This document shows positions 41,282 to 50,732 of a stretch of DNA of 64,000 nt, one piece after another. Every line of letters starts with the position of its first letter. Within the stretch, counting starts at the first letter, position 1. The translations under genes were made by a program, and so were the position numbers. This DNA comes from Acidovorax sp. A1169 (GTDB lineage Bacteria; Pseudomonadota; Gammaproteobacteria; Burkholderiales; Burkholderiaceae_C): the NCBI RefSeq assembly GCF_030704685.1, contig NZ_JAUZDX010000010.1, positions 154,670-218,669 on the forward strand, written 5' to 3'. Under the pieces are notes generated by a model that was given only the letters and a program-made list of their open reading frames with translations, did not search any database and was not told the DNA's origin.

Positions 41282-43469
41282 AGCGCTCCTTGGCCTTCAA
41301 TGTCGCGACGTCCAACTGCAGTGGCGCCAGCACCCCGTCCAGCGCTTCAGCCACGCCCTGCGCCATCGCGCGGCTGCCGCAGACGCGCACGATCGCTCCC
41401 TGCGTCACCCAGTCGCGCAGTTGTTCGGCGTCGCGGCGCAGGGCGTCCTGCACATAGCCACCGCCTTCGGGCACGCGGGAGAAAACTGTCTGCAACGTTG
41501 TCAGGCGCCCTTCAGCCAGCCAGCGTTGGATTTCGGGGCCGAAATAGAAATCACGCGCTGGGTCGCGCCCACCAAAATACAGGTGCATGGGGCTGCGTGC
41601 GTCGTTGCGGCGGACGAAGCCGGCCAGCGGTGCCACTCCTGTTCCTGCGCCAATCAACAGCACTGGCCGCCGTGTCCGCGGCAGTGCAAAACCGGGATTG
41701 GACCGGACGAAGGCAGCGATGCTGTCGCCCAATTGCAGGCCCAGCAGGTGGGTGGAACACAGGCCGCTGGGCATCTGACGCGCGCAGATTTCCAAAAACC
41801 CGTCCTTCCAGCCCGAGGCCAGCGAGTAGTAGCGTGGCACGGGCGAGCCCGGTGGCACGATGCCGACGAGATCGCCTGCCGCAAACCGCGCCAGCGCCTG
41901 GCCGCGCAGGCGCGCGACCAGGCGCTGTGCCGGCCACGCAAAGCGCAGGATCGCCGTGGCCTGTCCACTTGCATCGGGGTAGTCTTGGCGCGCGATGAGC
42001 GTGAGTGCCGCTGTCGGTGGCACGCGCGGCACATGTTCGAGCAGCAGCGGTTCATTCAAGGCTTGTGCCAGGGCAAGGCCCCAGCGCGCGAATTGCTGGC
42101 CCGATTGCTGGTGGATGCACTCAAGCGGCAGCAGCACGGGCCAGCCCTGCGCGCGCAGCGTCTGATCCAGCGCTTTGGCAAAGGCGCAGAAATCCGGAAA
42201 CTGCCGGTCGCCAAAGCCCAGCACCGCCACCGGCACAGTGCTCGCTTTGAGCTTGGCGATTTGTGCCAGGGCGTGGCTTGCATGGGCTGGAGCCTGGCCT
42301 TCGCCGTAAGTTGCCGCCAGCACAAAGACCTGCCGCGTGGCGGCCGCGGTGCTGAAGTTCTCCAGCGCCGTGGTGTGCACGCGGTGGCCGCCGCAGGATA
42401 GTGCGTCTTGCAGGGTTTGCGCAAAACCCCAGGTACTGCCGCCTTCGCTGGCCACGAAGATCAGCATGTCGGCCTGTGCCAGCGGGGTGTTGCCGGTGAT
42501 GCGTGGCGCTTGACGGCGTGCCTGCCACCATATGACGAGGCCCGACAGCCAAAACAGCAGCACACTGGCGCCGACCAGCCCAAGCACCACAGCCCAGGGC
42601 CATGCAGCGTGGCCCGTGTGCAGTGTCACGGCCAATTCGTACACACCTTGCGCAAAGGTCTTGTCCTGCCAGGCCAGCATCCGGCCTGAATAGCGGTCGA
42701 TCCAACCCTGTCCCTGGGTCGTATCGACCCTCCAGGTGTCTTGCGGGTCGGTGGCTCCGGGGAAGTTCAGCTTGCGCAAATCCCGTACGGCAAGCCCTTG
42801 CAGCGCGGCCAACTGGGTGCCGGCCAAGGCAGGCTTGCCGGCAAGCACTGAGAGCACTGCGGGCTCGGCCCGGGTGTCTGGCGCCACCAGCCCCAAGGTG
42901 GATGCGCTCATGGTCAGCGCCGTGATTGATGTCAGGCACAGCACGGCCAGCACCACGCGGCCGGTGACCACGTGGATGCGCTGCGCCAGCGAACCACGCA
43001 CCCGCGCAGCCAAGCGCCGCCAGCCACCCATTCGCCGAAGCAGCAGCACCAGGGCAGAGACACACACCAAGCCCATGGCCAGTGCGATGGTCGCTGCACC
43101 CCAGCGCCCGGCGTCGCCCAGCAGCAGTGAGCGATGCAGGTTCTTCAACCAGCGCGGCAGCGTCGTGGCCTGCCACCCCCCGAGCACCCGGCCGTCGGCA
43201 GGGTCCACGTACTGCGCCTGCGGCAGGTCGCCGGCGAAGCTGAACACCACGATGGCCCCCGAGGGCAGGTGGCGAATCTCTTCCGCGCCCGGGACGGTTC
43301 GCGAGATTCGCTCCACCAGCGTGGCCACAGGCAAATCGCCGGGCGCAGCGGGCGCTTGCCACGCCTGCTGCACGGGATCTACCGCCAAGATTGCGCCGGT
43401 GACCCCCAGCACCACGGCCAAGGTGCCGATGGTCAGCCCCAGCCAGCGATGGATGGTTTTCCAGCTCAT
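41262..43469 (-). CDS. PepSY-TM, flavodoxin and ferredoxin-reductase fusion protein
   Basis: A 735-residue inner-membrane protein. Residues about 1-320 are a PepSY-associated membrane module with four helices (His-Arg-Trp-Leu-Gly at the start), about 330-460 a flavodoxin-like domain (Ser-Glu-Gly-Gly-Ser-Thr), and about 475-735 an FNR domain (Arg-Tyr-Tyr-Ser for flavin; Gly-Ala-Gly-Thr-Gly-Val for NADPH). It would pass electrons from NADPH across the membrane to a periplasmic acceptor. Between ApbE and DUF2271 genes, so the acceptor is probably the flavinylated DUF2271 protein. Confidence 0.9.
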   Translation of the reverse strand: MSWKTIHRWLGLTIGTLAVVLGVTGAILAVDPVQQAWQAPAAPGDLPVATLVERISRTVPGAEEIRHLPSGAIVVFSFAGDLPQAQYVDPADGRVLGGWQATTLPRWLKNLHRSLLLGDAGRWGAATIALAMGLVCVSALVLLLRRMGGWRRLAARVRGSLAQRIHVVTGRVVLAVLCLTSITALTMSASTLGLVAPDTRAEPAVLSVLAGKPALAGTQLAALQGLAVRDLRKLNFPGATDPQDTWRVDTTQGQGWIDRYSGRMLAWQDKTFAQGVYELAVTLHTGHAAWPWAVVLGLVGASVLLFWLSGLVIWWQARRQAPRITGNTPLAQADMLIFVASEGGSTWGFAQTLQDALSCGGHRVHTTALENFSTAAATRQVFVLAATYGEGQAPAHASHALAQIAKLKASTVPVAVLGFGDRQFPDFCAFAKALDQTLRAQGWPVLLPLECIHQQSGQQFARWGLALAQALNEPLLLEHVPRVPPTAALTLIARQDYPDASGQATAILRFAWPAQRLVARLRGQALARFAAGDLVGIVPPGSPVPRYYSLASGWKDGFLEICARQMPSGLCSTHLLGLQLGDSIAAFVRSNPGFALPRTRRPVLLIGAGTGVAPLAGFVRRNDARSPMHLYFGGRDPARDFYFGPEIQRWLAEGRLTTLQTVFSRVPEGGGYVQDALRRDAEQLRDWVTQGAIVRVCGSRAMAQGVAEALDGVLAPLQLDVATLKAKERYAEDIF

Positions 43470-43480
43470 GCGAAGATTCC

Positions 43481-43957
43481 TTACGGGAGCTGGAAGGCCA
43501 CGGACTGGATGTACTGCTTGCCAGCCTGCGGCTTGCCGATGTTGGCGGTGGACAGGGGCACGCGCACTTCCATCGGGCTGTCGCGCATGTCTTCAGCAGC
43601 AGCGTCGATGCGGATTTCAAAGCCTGCGTCAATCATTGCGTTCGCCAGATCGGCGCTGACCTTGAGCGTGCGCCCCGCGCCCACGCTGGCGCCGGTGATC
43701 CCATCCAGGCGCTTGGCGTCGCCGGAGGAGATGCGGCTCCATTCGGACAGGTGCTTGTGGTACTTTGCCTTGCCGCCGGCCACCCAAAGCGTGCGCACAT
43801 AGGCACCCTTGGCATCGGTAAGATAGGCCGCCAGATAGGCGCCGTCGCCCCCGTAGTTCTTGAGCTGAACGGTCAGCGAGACCGGACGGCTGTGTGCCAT
43901 TGTGGGGATGGCCATCGCGCAGGCGCTGGCAAGAAGGGTCAAAAGAGGTTTGGACAT
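43481..43957 (-). CDS. DUF2271 periplasmic protein with candidate flavinylation motif
   Basis: A 158-residue exported protein: Sec signal about 1-22 (Met-Ala-His-Ser), then the DUF2271 pattern (Gly-Asp-Gly-Ala-Tyr-Leu-Ala-Ala-Tyr-Leu and Leu-Trp-Val-Ala-Gly). Asp85-Gly-Ile-Thr-Gly-Ala-Ser91 closely matches the Asp-x-Ile-(Ser/Thr)-Gly-Ala-(Ser/Thr) motif that ApbE modifies with FMN. With apbE and the flavoreductase in the same operon, covalent flavin is likely. The target residue cannot be proven from sequence. Confidence 0.85.
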   Translation of the reverse strand: MSKPLLTLLASACAMAIPTMAHSRPVSLTVQLKNYGGDGAYLAAYLTDAKGAYVRTLWVAGGKAKYHKHLSEWSRISSGDAKRLDGITGASVGAGRTLKVSADLANAMIDAGFEIRIDAAAEDMRDSPMEVRVPLSTANIGKPQAGKQYIQSVAFQLP

Positions 43958-43983
43958 GGGTATGCTCCTGTGGAGGTGGCGCT

Positions 43984-44397
43984 TTACTCGATCTGGCCGC
44001 GCGGCACGCTGCCAGGGTTCGACAACGGTGATGGCGGCGCCGTGCCGCCTGGCGGCAGCTGTCGAGCCTGCCGCGGGGAGCCTTCTTCATCGTGATCGCG
44101 TTCCCGCGAATGCTGGCGGTCGTCTGGCTTCATCTTCAGCACCTTCAGGGTTTCCGGGTCGATCTTGGCTTTGAAGGCGCGACCCTTGGCATCAGTGCCC
44201 CGAATTTCGTAGCAGCCGTCGTCGATCTTCAACCTCTGGATCTGCCAACCCTGTGCGGAGGCCATCTGCCGCACAGCATCGCGTGACTGCCAGTGACTCA
44301 GCGGTGCGTCGCAGTCTTCATCGGCCCATGCGGGTAGCAAGGCCAGGCCCAAAGTCAGAACCAGCAAGCCTTTGCGAAGAGATCTGGGGTATTTCAA
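43984..44397 (-). CDS. PepSY-domain exported protein
   Basis: I start at a TTG with AAAGGAC upstream, giving 137 residues with a clean signal peptide (Ala-Trp-Ala); the frame is open for 24 more codons upstream to an ATG, but those lack signal character. The PepSY region is Cys-Tyr-Glu-Ile-Arg-Gly-Thr-Asp-Ala-Lys-Gly, then Leu-Lys-Val-Leu-Lys. A basic, Pro/Gly-rich tail follows. Probably a periplasmic partner or inhibitor in the redox cluster. Fourth gene of the leftward operon. Confidence 0.78.
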   Translation of the reverse strand: MKYPRSLRKGLLVLTLGLALLPAWADEDCDAPLSHWQSRDAVRQMASAQGWQIQRLKIDDGCYEIRGTDAKGRAFKAKIDPETLKVLKMKPDDRQHSRERDHDEEGSPRQARQLPPGGTAPPSPLSNPGSVPRGQIE

Positions 44398-44658
44398 GGA
44401 AATGTCCTTTTGCACTGGGGTGGGCGTTTTGCAAGCTGCTTGTGCTGCAAGTGCAGCGTCGGTATGCACGAGGCTTTGCTTGCCTGTTTGGATGCATTGT
44501 TGAAAAGGCAGCTTGTATGCAGGCTGAACGATCCATTCATCCTCCGTTCATCGTCCTTCGATGGCGATGAAACAGCCTGGACTTCGGTCAAACCGAATGG
44601 CGTTGTTTGCTGACCTCGACTGACTCTGAATGACGCGTTCACTTACGGTTCAGATTCG

Positions 44659-45081
44659 ATGGTCGACAATGGCCCGGTGAAAGTCATCCGCTTCATTGAC
44701 CACCATCTCGTTCGAGGCAACTCGACATGGTGGCTTCGTGCCGGCCATGGACTTGCATTGACTGCGCTGATATGGCCTGGCGCCTGGGCCAGCGACAGCC
44801 ACGACCATGAAAAGGCGCGTGCGGCTCTGGAGGCAGGCCAGGTACTGCCCTTGCCGACCTTGCTGGAGCGGCTGCGGCGCACGCATCCCGCCCAGGTGCT
44901 TGAACTGGAGCTTGAGCGGGAAGGGGGTCGCTGGATCTACGAGGTCAAGCTGCTGCAGGCCGACGGTCAGTTGTTGAAGCTGAAGTTTGACGCCGCCACC
45001 GGGCAGGTTGTGCAAGCCAGGCGAAAGGCAGATCGCGACGCGGCCCGCCTGACCGAGACCCCGAAAGGCACCTCCAAGTGA
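44659..45081 (+). CDS. PepSY-domain membrane or exported protein
   Basis: A 140-residue protein with a hydrophobic segment near 26-45 that acts as signal anchor or signal peptide, then a PepSY domain (Glu-Val-Lys-Leu-Leu-Gln-Ala-Asp-Gly-Gln-Leu-Leu and Asp-Ala-Ala-Thr-Gly). It lies 25 bp before the response-regulator gene and divergent from the redox operon, so it may feed back on the sensor kinase. Confidence 0.78.
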   Translation: MVDNGPVKVIRFIDHHLVRGNSTWWLRAGHGLALTALIWPGAWASDSHDHEKARAALEAGQVLPLPTLLERLRRTHPAQVLELELEREGGRWIYEVKLLQADGQLLKLKFDAATGQVVQARRKADRDAARLTETPKGTSK

Positions 45082-45106
45082 ACCGCCCCAACTTGCTGCC
45101 AACGGT

Positions 45107-45769
45107 ATGAGAGTGCTTCTCGTCGAAGACGATCCGACGCTTCGCGCCCAGTTGCGTGCCGGGCTCGAAGAGGCGAGCTATGCGGTCGATGAAGCCGACA
45201 ACGGCCGTGACGGGCACCATCTGGGTGCCGTCGAGGCGTTCGATGTCGTGATCCTTGACCTGGGGCTTCCGATGCTGGACGGCATCAGCGTACTCAAACA
45301 ATGGCGCCAGGCCGGGCTGACCCTGCCCGTGCTGATCCTGACGGCGCGCGACAGCTGGCACGAGAAGGTGGCCGGCATTGACGCGGGCGCAGATGACTAC
45401 CTGGCCAAGCCATTTCACATGGAGGAGCTGTTGGCCCGCATGCGCGCACTGATACGCCGCGCCCAAGGCCTTGCCTCGCCACTGCTGCAGTGCGGCGCAC
45501 TGACGCTGGACACACGCAGCAGCCGCGTCACGTTGAACGGGCAACCCGTGATTCTGACCAGCCATGAGTTCCGCTTGCTGTCCTACCTGATGCATCGCCC
45601 GGGCAGCGTGGTCTCGCGCACCGAGCTGACAGAACACCTGTACGCCCAGGATTTTGAGCGCGACTCCAACACCATCGAGGTTTTCGTTGGCCGGCTGCGG
45701 CGTAAGCTGCCATCGGACACCATCGAAACCGTTCGCGGTATGGGCTACCGGTTGGTGACACCGTCTTGA
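45107..45769 (+). CDS. OmpR-family response regulator (QseB/TctD-like)
   Basis: A 220-residue regulator with an N-terminal receiver (Glu-Asp-Asp at 7-9, Asp51 acceptor, Thr in Leu-Thr-Ala, Lys in Ala-Lys-Pro-Phe) and a C-terminal winged HTH (about 125-218; Arg-Arg-Lys-Leu and Gly-Met-Gly-Tyr-Arg-Leu). It overlaps the kinase gene by TTGA. Divergent position suggests it controls the apbE/flavoreductase operon. Confidence 0.92.
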   Translation: MRVLLVEDDPTLRAQLRAGLEEASYAVDEADNGRDGHHLGAVEAFDVVILDLGLPMLDGISVLKQWRQAGLTLPVLILTARDSWHEKVAGIDAGADDYLAKPFHMEELLARMRALIRRAQGLASPLLQCGALTLDTRSSRVTLNGQPVILTSHEFRLLSYLMHRPGSVVSRTELTEHLYAQDFERDSNTIEVFVGRLRRKLPSDTIETVRGMGYRLVTPS

Positions 45770-47178
45770 AACAGTTGATCGCCAGCCACTGGAGGCACTC
45801 ACTGCGTTTTCGCTTGCTGGCTGCGACCCTGGTGGCCTTGGCGTTTGCCTTGGTGCTGGCTGGTCTCATGCTGGGAGGACTTTTCCGAGACCACGTGATG
45901 CGCCAGTTCAGCCAGAGCCTGACTGTGCAACTCGATCAGGTCACAGCGCGGCTGGAGTTTGACGCAGCAGGGCAGCCGCAAATTGACCCGCAGACCCTGA
46001 GCGACCCACGTTGGTCGCGCCCTTACTCAGGTTTGTACTGGCAGATCGACGGCGCAGGTCCCGCGCGGCAGCGTGGCGTTTTGAGGTCGCGATCATTGTG
46101 GGACGTTGCCTTGTCGGTTCCCAACGACGTGCTCGCTCATGGATCCGTGCATGTGCACGAGGAAGCGGGACCCGCCGGCGCACGATTGCTGCTGGTAGAG
46201 CGCACGATCACGCGGGACGGCGCTGCGGCCACGCCCTGGCGCCTGATCGTTGCGGCCGACCTGAGCGAATCGGCTGCTGCCGTGACGCGCTTCAATGGTG
46301 TACTGGCTGCTTCGCTGGCAACGCTGTTCGTGCTGCTGTGCGCAGCTGCGCTAGCCCAGGTGGCCATCGGTCTGGCGCCGTTGCGGGCGCTGCAGCGCAC
46401 CTTGGTGGGCGTTCACGCCGGTGTGAGCCCGCGACTGATCGGTCGGTTTCCCTCGGAGGTCCAGCCCCTGGTCGATGACTTCAACGCCGTACTCGATCGC
46501 AATGCCGAAGTCGTCGAGCGGGCTCGCACGCAGGCCGGCAATCTCGCTCATGCGATCAAAACCCCACTGGCTGCGATGTCGCAGGCTGCGGCGGTGGCCT
46601 TGCGCAAGCCAGAGGCCTCCGGTGCAGAGTTGGCCGCGCTGGTCGAAGAGCAGGTGGGCGTTGCACGTCGCCACGTCGACTGGAATCTCGCGCGCGCCCG
46701 GGCTGCGGCGGCGCAAGGTGTGCCGGGGGCCAGGGTGCCGTTGCAGCCCGTTGTGAGTGGCTTGCTGCGCGCGTTGGAGCGCGTGCACGCCGAACGGGGC
46801 GTCACCTTGCAATGCCTGCCGATGGCGCCCGAACTGGCCTTTGCAGGCGAAGTACAGGATCTCCAGGAAATGTTGGGCAACCTACTCGACAACGCCTGCA
46901 AATGGGCTCGGCATGAGGTTCGGGTCAGCGTGACCACATCTGGATTGGCGTCCGGCAGCCCACTGCGCATCGTGATCGATGACGACGGGCCTGGCATCGA
47001 AGCGGACCGGCGAGAGTCGGTCATGGCTCGCGGGGCGCGACTGGACGAGTCAGTGCCCGGTAGCGGCCTGGGCCTTGCGATAGTGAGTGAACTCGCGAGC
47101 CTCTACGGCGGCAGTATGCGCCTGCAATCAGCGCCGACTGGGGGGCTGCGCGTTGAAATGGAGTTGCCTGGTGCTTGA
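45766..47178 (+). CDS. Sensor histidine kinase (QseC/PhoQ-like)
   Basis: A 470-residue kinase with a TTG start that overlaps the regulator's stop. Membrane helices at about 17-40 and about 180-200 flank a periplasmic domain; HAMP-like region follows; His262 in Asn-Leu-Ala-His-Ala-Ile-Lys-Thr-Pro is the phosphorylation site; HATPase motifs (Asn-Leu-Leu-Asp-Asn-Ala, Asp-Asp-Asp-Gly-Pro-Gly-Ile, Gly-Ser-Gly-Leu-Gly-Leu) end the protein. Forms a pair with the upstream regulator; signal unknown, perhaps metal or redox given the neighbours. Confidence 0.92.
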   Translation: MKQLIASHWRHSLRFRLLAATLVALAFALVLAGLMLGGLFRDHVMRQFSQSLTVQLDQVTARLEFDAAGQPQIDPQTLSDPRWSRPYSGLYWQIDGAGPARQRGVLRSRSLWDVALSVPNDVLAHGSVHVHEEAGPAGARLLLVERTITRDGAAATPWRLIVAADLSESAAAVTRFNGVLAASLATLFVLLCAAALAQVAIGLAPLRALQRTLVGVHAGVSPRLIGRFPSEVQPLVDDFNAVLDRNAEVVERARTQAGNLAHAIKTPLAAMSQAAAVALRKPEASGAELAALVEEQVGVARRHVDWNLARARAAAAQGVPGARVPLQPVVSGLLRALERVHAERGVTLQCLPMAPELAFAGEVQDLQEMLGNLLDNACKWARHEVRVSVTTSGLASGSPLRIVIDDDGPGIEADRRESVMARGARLDESVPGSGLGLAIVSELASLYGGSMRLQSAPTGGLRVEMELPGA

Positions 47179-47484
47179 CTGCAGGGAGCGCAAAGGAAGT
47201 CGGGTCAGAGACACGGTACTGCGACTCTCTGGACTCCATCCGATCAAGGGCTTGACGCAGTCAACGCAGCGCACTCGGCCTCGGTGGCGATGAGGGACTC
47301 TACCCGCAGCTTGCCCTGACCGCCAATGTCGGGACCTTGAGCGGGTACGTTTGCAGCGCGTCGGGTCAAATCAGTGGGCTGGCTTCCAATTGGGTCCCAG
47401 TTAATCAGCTAGATCGCCCCGCGAAAATCAAATGAAATCAGATACTTACGACGCAGTCGCGACCGCAGAGCTGCCCGAATTTCC
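47179..47484. other. Non-coding junction before the rimO fragment
   Basis: No intact gene. It has scattered GGGTC repeats that recall insertion-sequence ends and a short frame (Met at 47432) that stops within the rimO-like fragment. Likely debris from the rearrangement that placed the island here. Confidence 0.4.
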
Positions 47485-47866
47485 AAGGTCGGCTTCGTAA
47501 GTCTTGGCTGCCCCAAGGCCCTCACGGATTCAGAACTGATCCTGACGCAGCTGAGCGCCGAGGGTTACGAGACCTCCAAGACCTTCCACGGGGCCGATCT
47601 CGTCATCGTCAACACCTGCGGCTTCATCGATGATGCGGTCAAGGAAAGCCTGGACACGATTGGCGAGGCGCTGGCCGAGAACGGCCGGGTCATCGTCACC
47701 GGCTGCCTGGGTGCGCGCGAAGGCGCGGACGGGGGCAACATGGTGCGCCAGATGCACCCCAGCGTGCTGGCCGTGACCGGCCCGCATGCCACGCAGGAGG
47801 TGATGGACGCGGTCCACCTGAACCTGCCCAAGACGCACGACGCCTTCATCGACGTGGTGCCGGGCA
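47485..47866 (+). pseudogene. Truncated 5'-region copy of rimO
   Basis: This stretch matches codons about 12-139 of the intact rimO gene that starts 4.8 kb downstream, in the same direction, with about 20 mismatches by eye (about 95 percent identity). Seventeen are synonymous; the three amino-acid changes are clustered at the 3' end. It lacks a start codon and stops matching at Pro-Gly, so it cannot make RimO. The pattern suggests it came from a functional related rimO rather than long-decayed sequence. Confidence 0.9.
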
Positions 47867-47913
47867 CCCGGAAGGGAGGCCCCCTAGTCCGAAGTGGCTG
47901 GCCACCGGCTGGG

Positions 47914-49560
47914 TCAGCCGACTGCGATGGCGCGTTGCGGGACCGCACGGACAGCAGCGGAAACGGCGGTGGCCTGCGAACCCGCCGCGGCGCCGTCGCG
48001 CTGGCGTGGCCCTGCGCCGCGTTCTTCCAGTCTGAAGACAGCCACGGTTTCAACCAGCTCTTGCGCTTGGTTCTTCATGCTGTTGGCAGCTGCAGCCATC
48101 TCTTCTACCAACGCGGCGTTTTGCTGCGTCGTTTGGTCCATTTGCATTACGGCCTCGCCGACCTGGCCTACCCCTTCGCTCTGTTCGGCACTGGCGGTGC
48201 TGATTTCACGCACTATCTCGGTGACGCGGCGTATCGCGTTGACCACCTCGGTCATCGTCACCCCGGCCTTGTCGACAAGAGCGCTGCCTTGCTCCACGCG
48301 GGTGACGCTGGCTGAGATGAGTTGCTTGATCTCTTTGGCCGCTTCTGCGGATCTTCCAGCCAAGCTGCGCACTTCGCTGGCCACCACGGCAAAGCCTCTG
48401 CCTTGCTCGCCTGCCCGCGCGGCCTCCACCGCTGCATTGAGCGCCAGGATATTTGTCTGAAACGCAATGCCGTCAATGACGCTGATGATGTCCGAAATTT
48501 TCTGTGAGCTGTCGTTGATGCCCTTCATGGTCTGGACCACCTGTGCCACCACTTCTCCTCCTTGAACGGCTACCGTGTTGGCCGTCATGGCGAGCGTGTT
48601 GGCTGCTTGAGCGCTATCGGAGTTCTGTTTGACGGTGGCTCCCAGCTCTTCCATGGAAGCGGCAGTTTCTTCAAGGGCACTCGCTTGGCGCTCCGTGCGG
48701 GCTGAAAGATCATGGTTGCCTTGTGAAATCTCCGCGCTGGCTGTCGAAACGTTTTCGGCGCTTTGCCGTACGTTGGCCACGATTTCTGCGAGCTTGCTGC
48801 GCATGTACGCCAATTCAGTCAGCAACCTACCGGGCTCATCCTTGAATCCCGACGGTATGTGGGTGGCCAGGTCTCCGGCGGCGATCGCTGCGGTGACATC
48901 CACCGCCTGCTGAACTGGGACGGTGATGGAGCGGGTTGTCCAGTATGCGAGGAACACCCCCGCGAGAATGGCGAGCAAAGTGCCGCCGCCCACCCACCAA
49001 ATGCCTTGCTGGGCACTCTGCGTGGTTTCTTTCAGGGTCGCGGTGACTTCATCATCAAGCGTCTTGGTGAGCTGCGATAGCACTTGAGAATATTGCGTGA
49101 ACAGGGGGGCCAACGCTGTGTCTGTTTGCTCGAAGACGTCCTGCCCGGATTCCTTCAGCTTTACCAGCTCAGTGCGTTTGACGCGATAGGCATTGCGAGC
49201 CGTGATGGCCTGGTCATAGAGTTCATTTTCCTTGCCTGGCAAAAGGTAGGTGCGTATTTCATCGATGCGCTTACTTTGCACATCCACCACCGCTGACATA
49301 TCTGCTTTGAGCTTGTTGGTGTATTGCGCATTACTTGACTTTAGCAATGCCTCGGTGCGCAGCCAGTTCATTTGGATATCGGTCTGCCATGACTGCACCA
49401 GGTCCTGGCGTTTCAGCTCGGACGTTGCAATATGCTCATTGCTGCGCTGCAGTGCCAATATATTGGCACTGCCCAGCATCGCGATGATGGCCGTGATGAG
49501 CAACAAAATTCCAAACGCCATTCCGAGGCGGATACCCAGTTTCAGATCTTTGATGTGCAT
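47914..49560 (-). CDS. Methyl-accepting chemotaxis protein
   Basis: A 548-residue chemoreceptor. First membrane helix about 10-32, a four-helix-bundle ligand domain to about 188, second helix about 189-210, HAMP, then the signalling hairpin with [10 protein letters not shown] near 390. The C-terminal tail is Ala-rich and lacks a clear CheR-binding pentapeptide. It is the left-most full gene of the rimO-flanked island; ligand unknown. Confidence 0.93.
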   Translation of the reverse strand: MHIKDLKLGIRLGMAFGILLLITAIIAMLGSANILALQRSNEHIATSELKRQDLVQSWQTDIQMNWLRTEALLKSSNAQYTNKLKADMSAVVDVQSKRIDEIRTYLLPGKENELYDQAITARNAYRVKRTELVKLKESGQDVFEQTDTALAPLFTQYSQVLSQLTKTLDDEVTATLKETTQSAQQGIWWVGGGTLLAILAGVFLAYWTTRSITVPVQQAVDVTAAIAAGDLATHIPSGFKDEPGRLLTELAYMRSKLAEIVANVRQSAENVSTASAEISQGNHDLSARTERQASALEETAASMEELGATVKQNSDSAQAANTLAMTANTVAVQGGEVVAQVVQTMKGINDSSQKISDIISVIDGIAFQTNILALNAAVEAARAGEQGRGFAVVASEVRSLAGRSAEAAKEIKQLISASVTRVEQGSALVDKAGVTMTEVVNAIRRVTEIVREISTASAEQSEGVGQVGEAVMQMDQTTQQNAALVEEMAAAANSMKNQAQELVETVAVFRLEERGAGPRQRDGAAAGSQATAVSAAVRAVPQRAIAVG

Positions 49561-49691
49561 GGAATTTCCTTTTGGGGCTCAAGAAAATAGCTTCTCGTGC
49601 GAAAGAATGGATTCAGCGAGACTTGGCAACAGGCTGGTTTTCGCCGGCTTAGGTTGGAACTGCTGATGCAAATTTTCCAGGTACCGCGCTC

Positions 49692-50012
49692 TTACCATGC
49701 GGGCTTCAGTTGCTCCCATGCCTCTTTGCGCCGTTTGGTGGAGAGCGACCGACTTTGTTCGATGGCGGCTGCACTGGGTATATGCGCTCTTATATCGGTC
49801 ATGCATTCATCCAGGTCCGGAGCCTGTGGGTCTTCATAAGGGGCTGATATACCTATAAAGTGGGGAATGACGCCCGAACGGGCTCTGGCGTACAGGCGTT
49901 CTTCCAGTGCATAGGCCAAGGTCGATTTGCCCGATCCGCTGAGCCCGGTGAGCCATACGGTGCAAGGGCGCTGCTGCAACAGCTGCTGGCTCAGGTGTTC
50001 GGTGGTGCCCAA
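49692..50012 (-). pseudogene. Internally deleted adenylylsulfate kinase (cysC) remnant
   Basis: A 106-residue frame that opens with the CysC N-terminus and P-loop (Gly-Leu-Ser-Gly-Ser-Gly-Lys-Ser-Thr at 23-31), reaches Leu-Glu-Glu-Arg-Leu-Tyr, and then jumps straight to the CysC C-terminal region (Ala-Arg-Ser-Gly-Val-Ile-Pro-His-Phe, then Ala-Pro-Tyr-Glu). The middle of about 100 residues, with the Asp-Gly-Asp-Asn and Phe-Ile-Ser-Pro motifs, is missing; normal CysC is about 200 residues. Cannot phosphorylate APS. Whether the shortened frame is still translated is unknown. Confidence 0.8.
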
Positions 50013-50159
50013 TGTGCGGAACGATCACCTTCGCATTCATGGGCATTGCGGCTGCGTCAACGGTTGCGCAGTGGGCAGTACCCGGTTGCATGATCGCGTT
50101 TGTCATGGCTTGAGCGGCGGTATGGGTGGGCGGAACGTGGACGGCAATGAATGGGTGCT

Positions 50160-50714
50160 CTACATGCATTTGATGGAGCAGGCAAAAAGCGGCTGCTGAT
50201 TGACAAAGGTGGGGGGACCCAGTCGATGCGACTGAAAGCCGATGCGCCGCAATAGCCGCTCTACCCCCAGCGGTGATACGGTCACCATGCGCCGAGCCCC
50301 TTGCTCCATGGCGCAGCGGCTGGCAGCGCGCAGAAGGCATGTGGTGATGGGGGAGGAAAACTGGTCCAGTGCTGCAACTGTCGTTCCGGAGAAGTCCATT
50401 GCGGCGAACCGAGACAGCTCCCAGATCTCGGGTGATCTTGGGGGGGGAAGTCCATTGAAGAGGTTGGGAAAGACCTCCGACAGCAGATAGGGCCGCGTTG
50501 TTGGCAGCAGGCGTGCGGTGCCGATCACATCGCCGTTCTCGTTCTGCGCGACGATGTACAGCGTGTCCTCGCGATCAAACTGATCAAACTCGAGTGCGTC
50601 GCGGCACTGCATTTGCCAGCCCAGCGTTTCAACAAACACACGATGCCGGTAGAGCCCCATGCGGTTCATGAGCGATTGGCGTAGTTCAGCAGAAAAGCCG
50701 GCCGTGATGTGCAT
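50160..50714 (-). CDS. LuxI-family acyl-homoserine lactone synthase
   Basis: I start at MHITAGFSAE, which has GAGGGG upstream (184 residues); a GTG five codons earlier is possible. Conserved synthase residues are present: Arg25 in Tyr-Arg-His-Arg-Val-Phe, Trp33, Glu-Phe-Asp-Gln-Phe-Asp (42-47), Gly-Thr-Ala-Arg-Leu-Leu-Pro, and Trp-Glu-Leu-Ser-Arg-Phe. It makes AHL from SAM and acyl-ACP. Divergent from the luxR gene with a lux-box-like repeat 54 bp before its start, so positive feedback is likely. Acyl length cannot be told. Confidence 0.93.
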   Translation of the reverse strand: MHITAGFSAELRQSLMNRMGLYRHRVFVETLGWQMQCRDALEFDQFDREDTLYIVAQNENGDVIGTARLLPTTRPYLLSEVFPNLFNGLPPPRSPEIWELSRFAAMDFSGTTVAALDQFSSPITTCLLRAASRCAMEQGARRMVTVSPLGVERLLRRIGFQSHRLGPPTFVNQQPLFACSIKCM

Positions 50715-50732
50715 CTCGTTGCCCCTCACAAT

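Noticed and set aside
49834..50340. A 168-residue minus-strand frame between luxI and the cysC remnant
   Set aside because: It overlaps both in another frame and has His/Ala/Pro-rich shadow composition.
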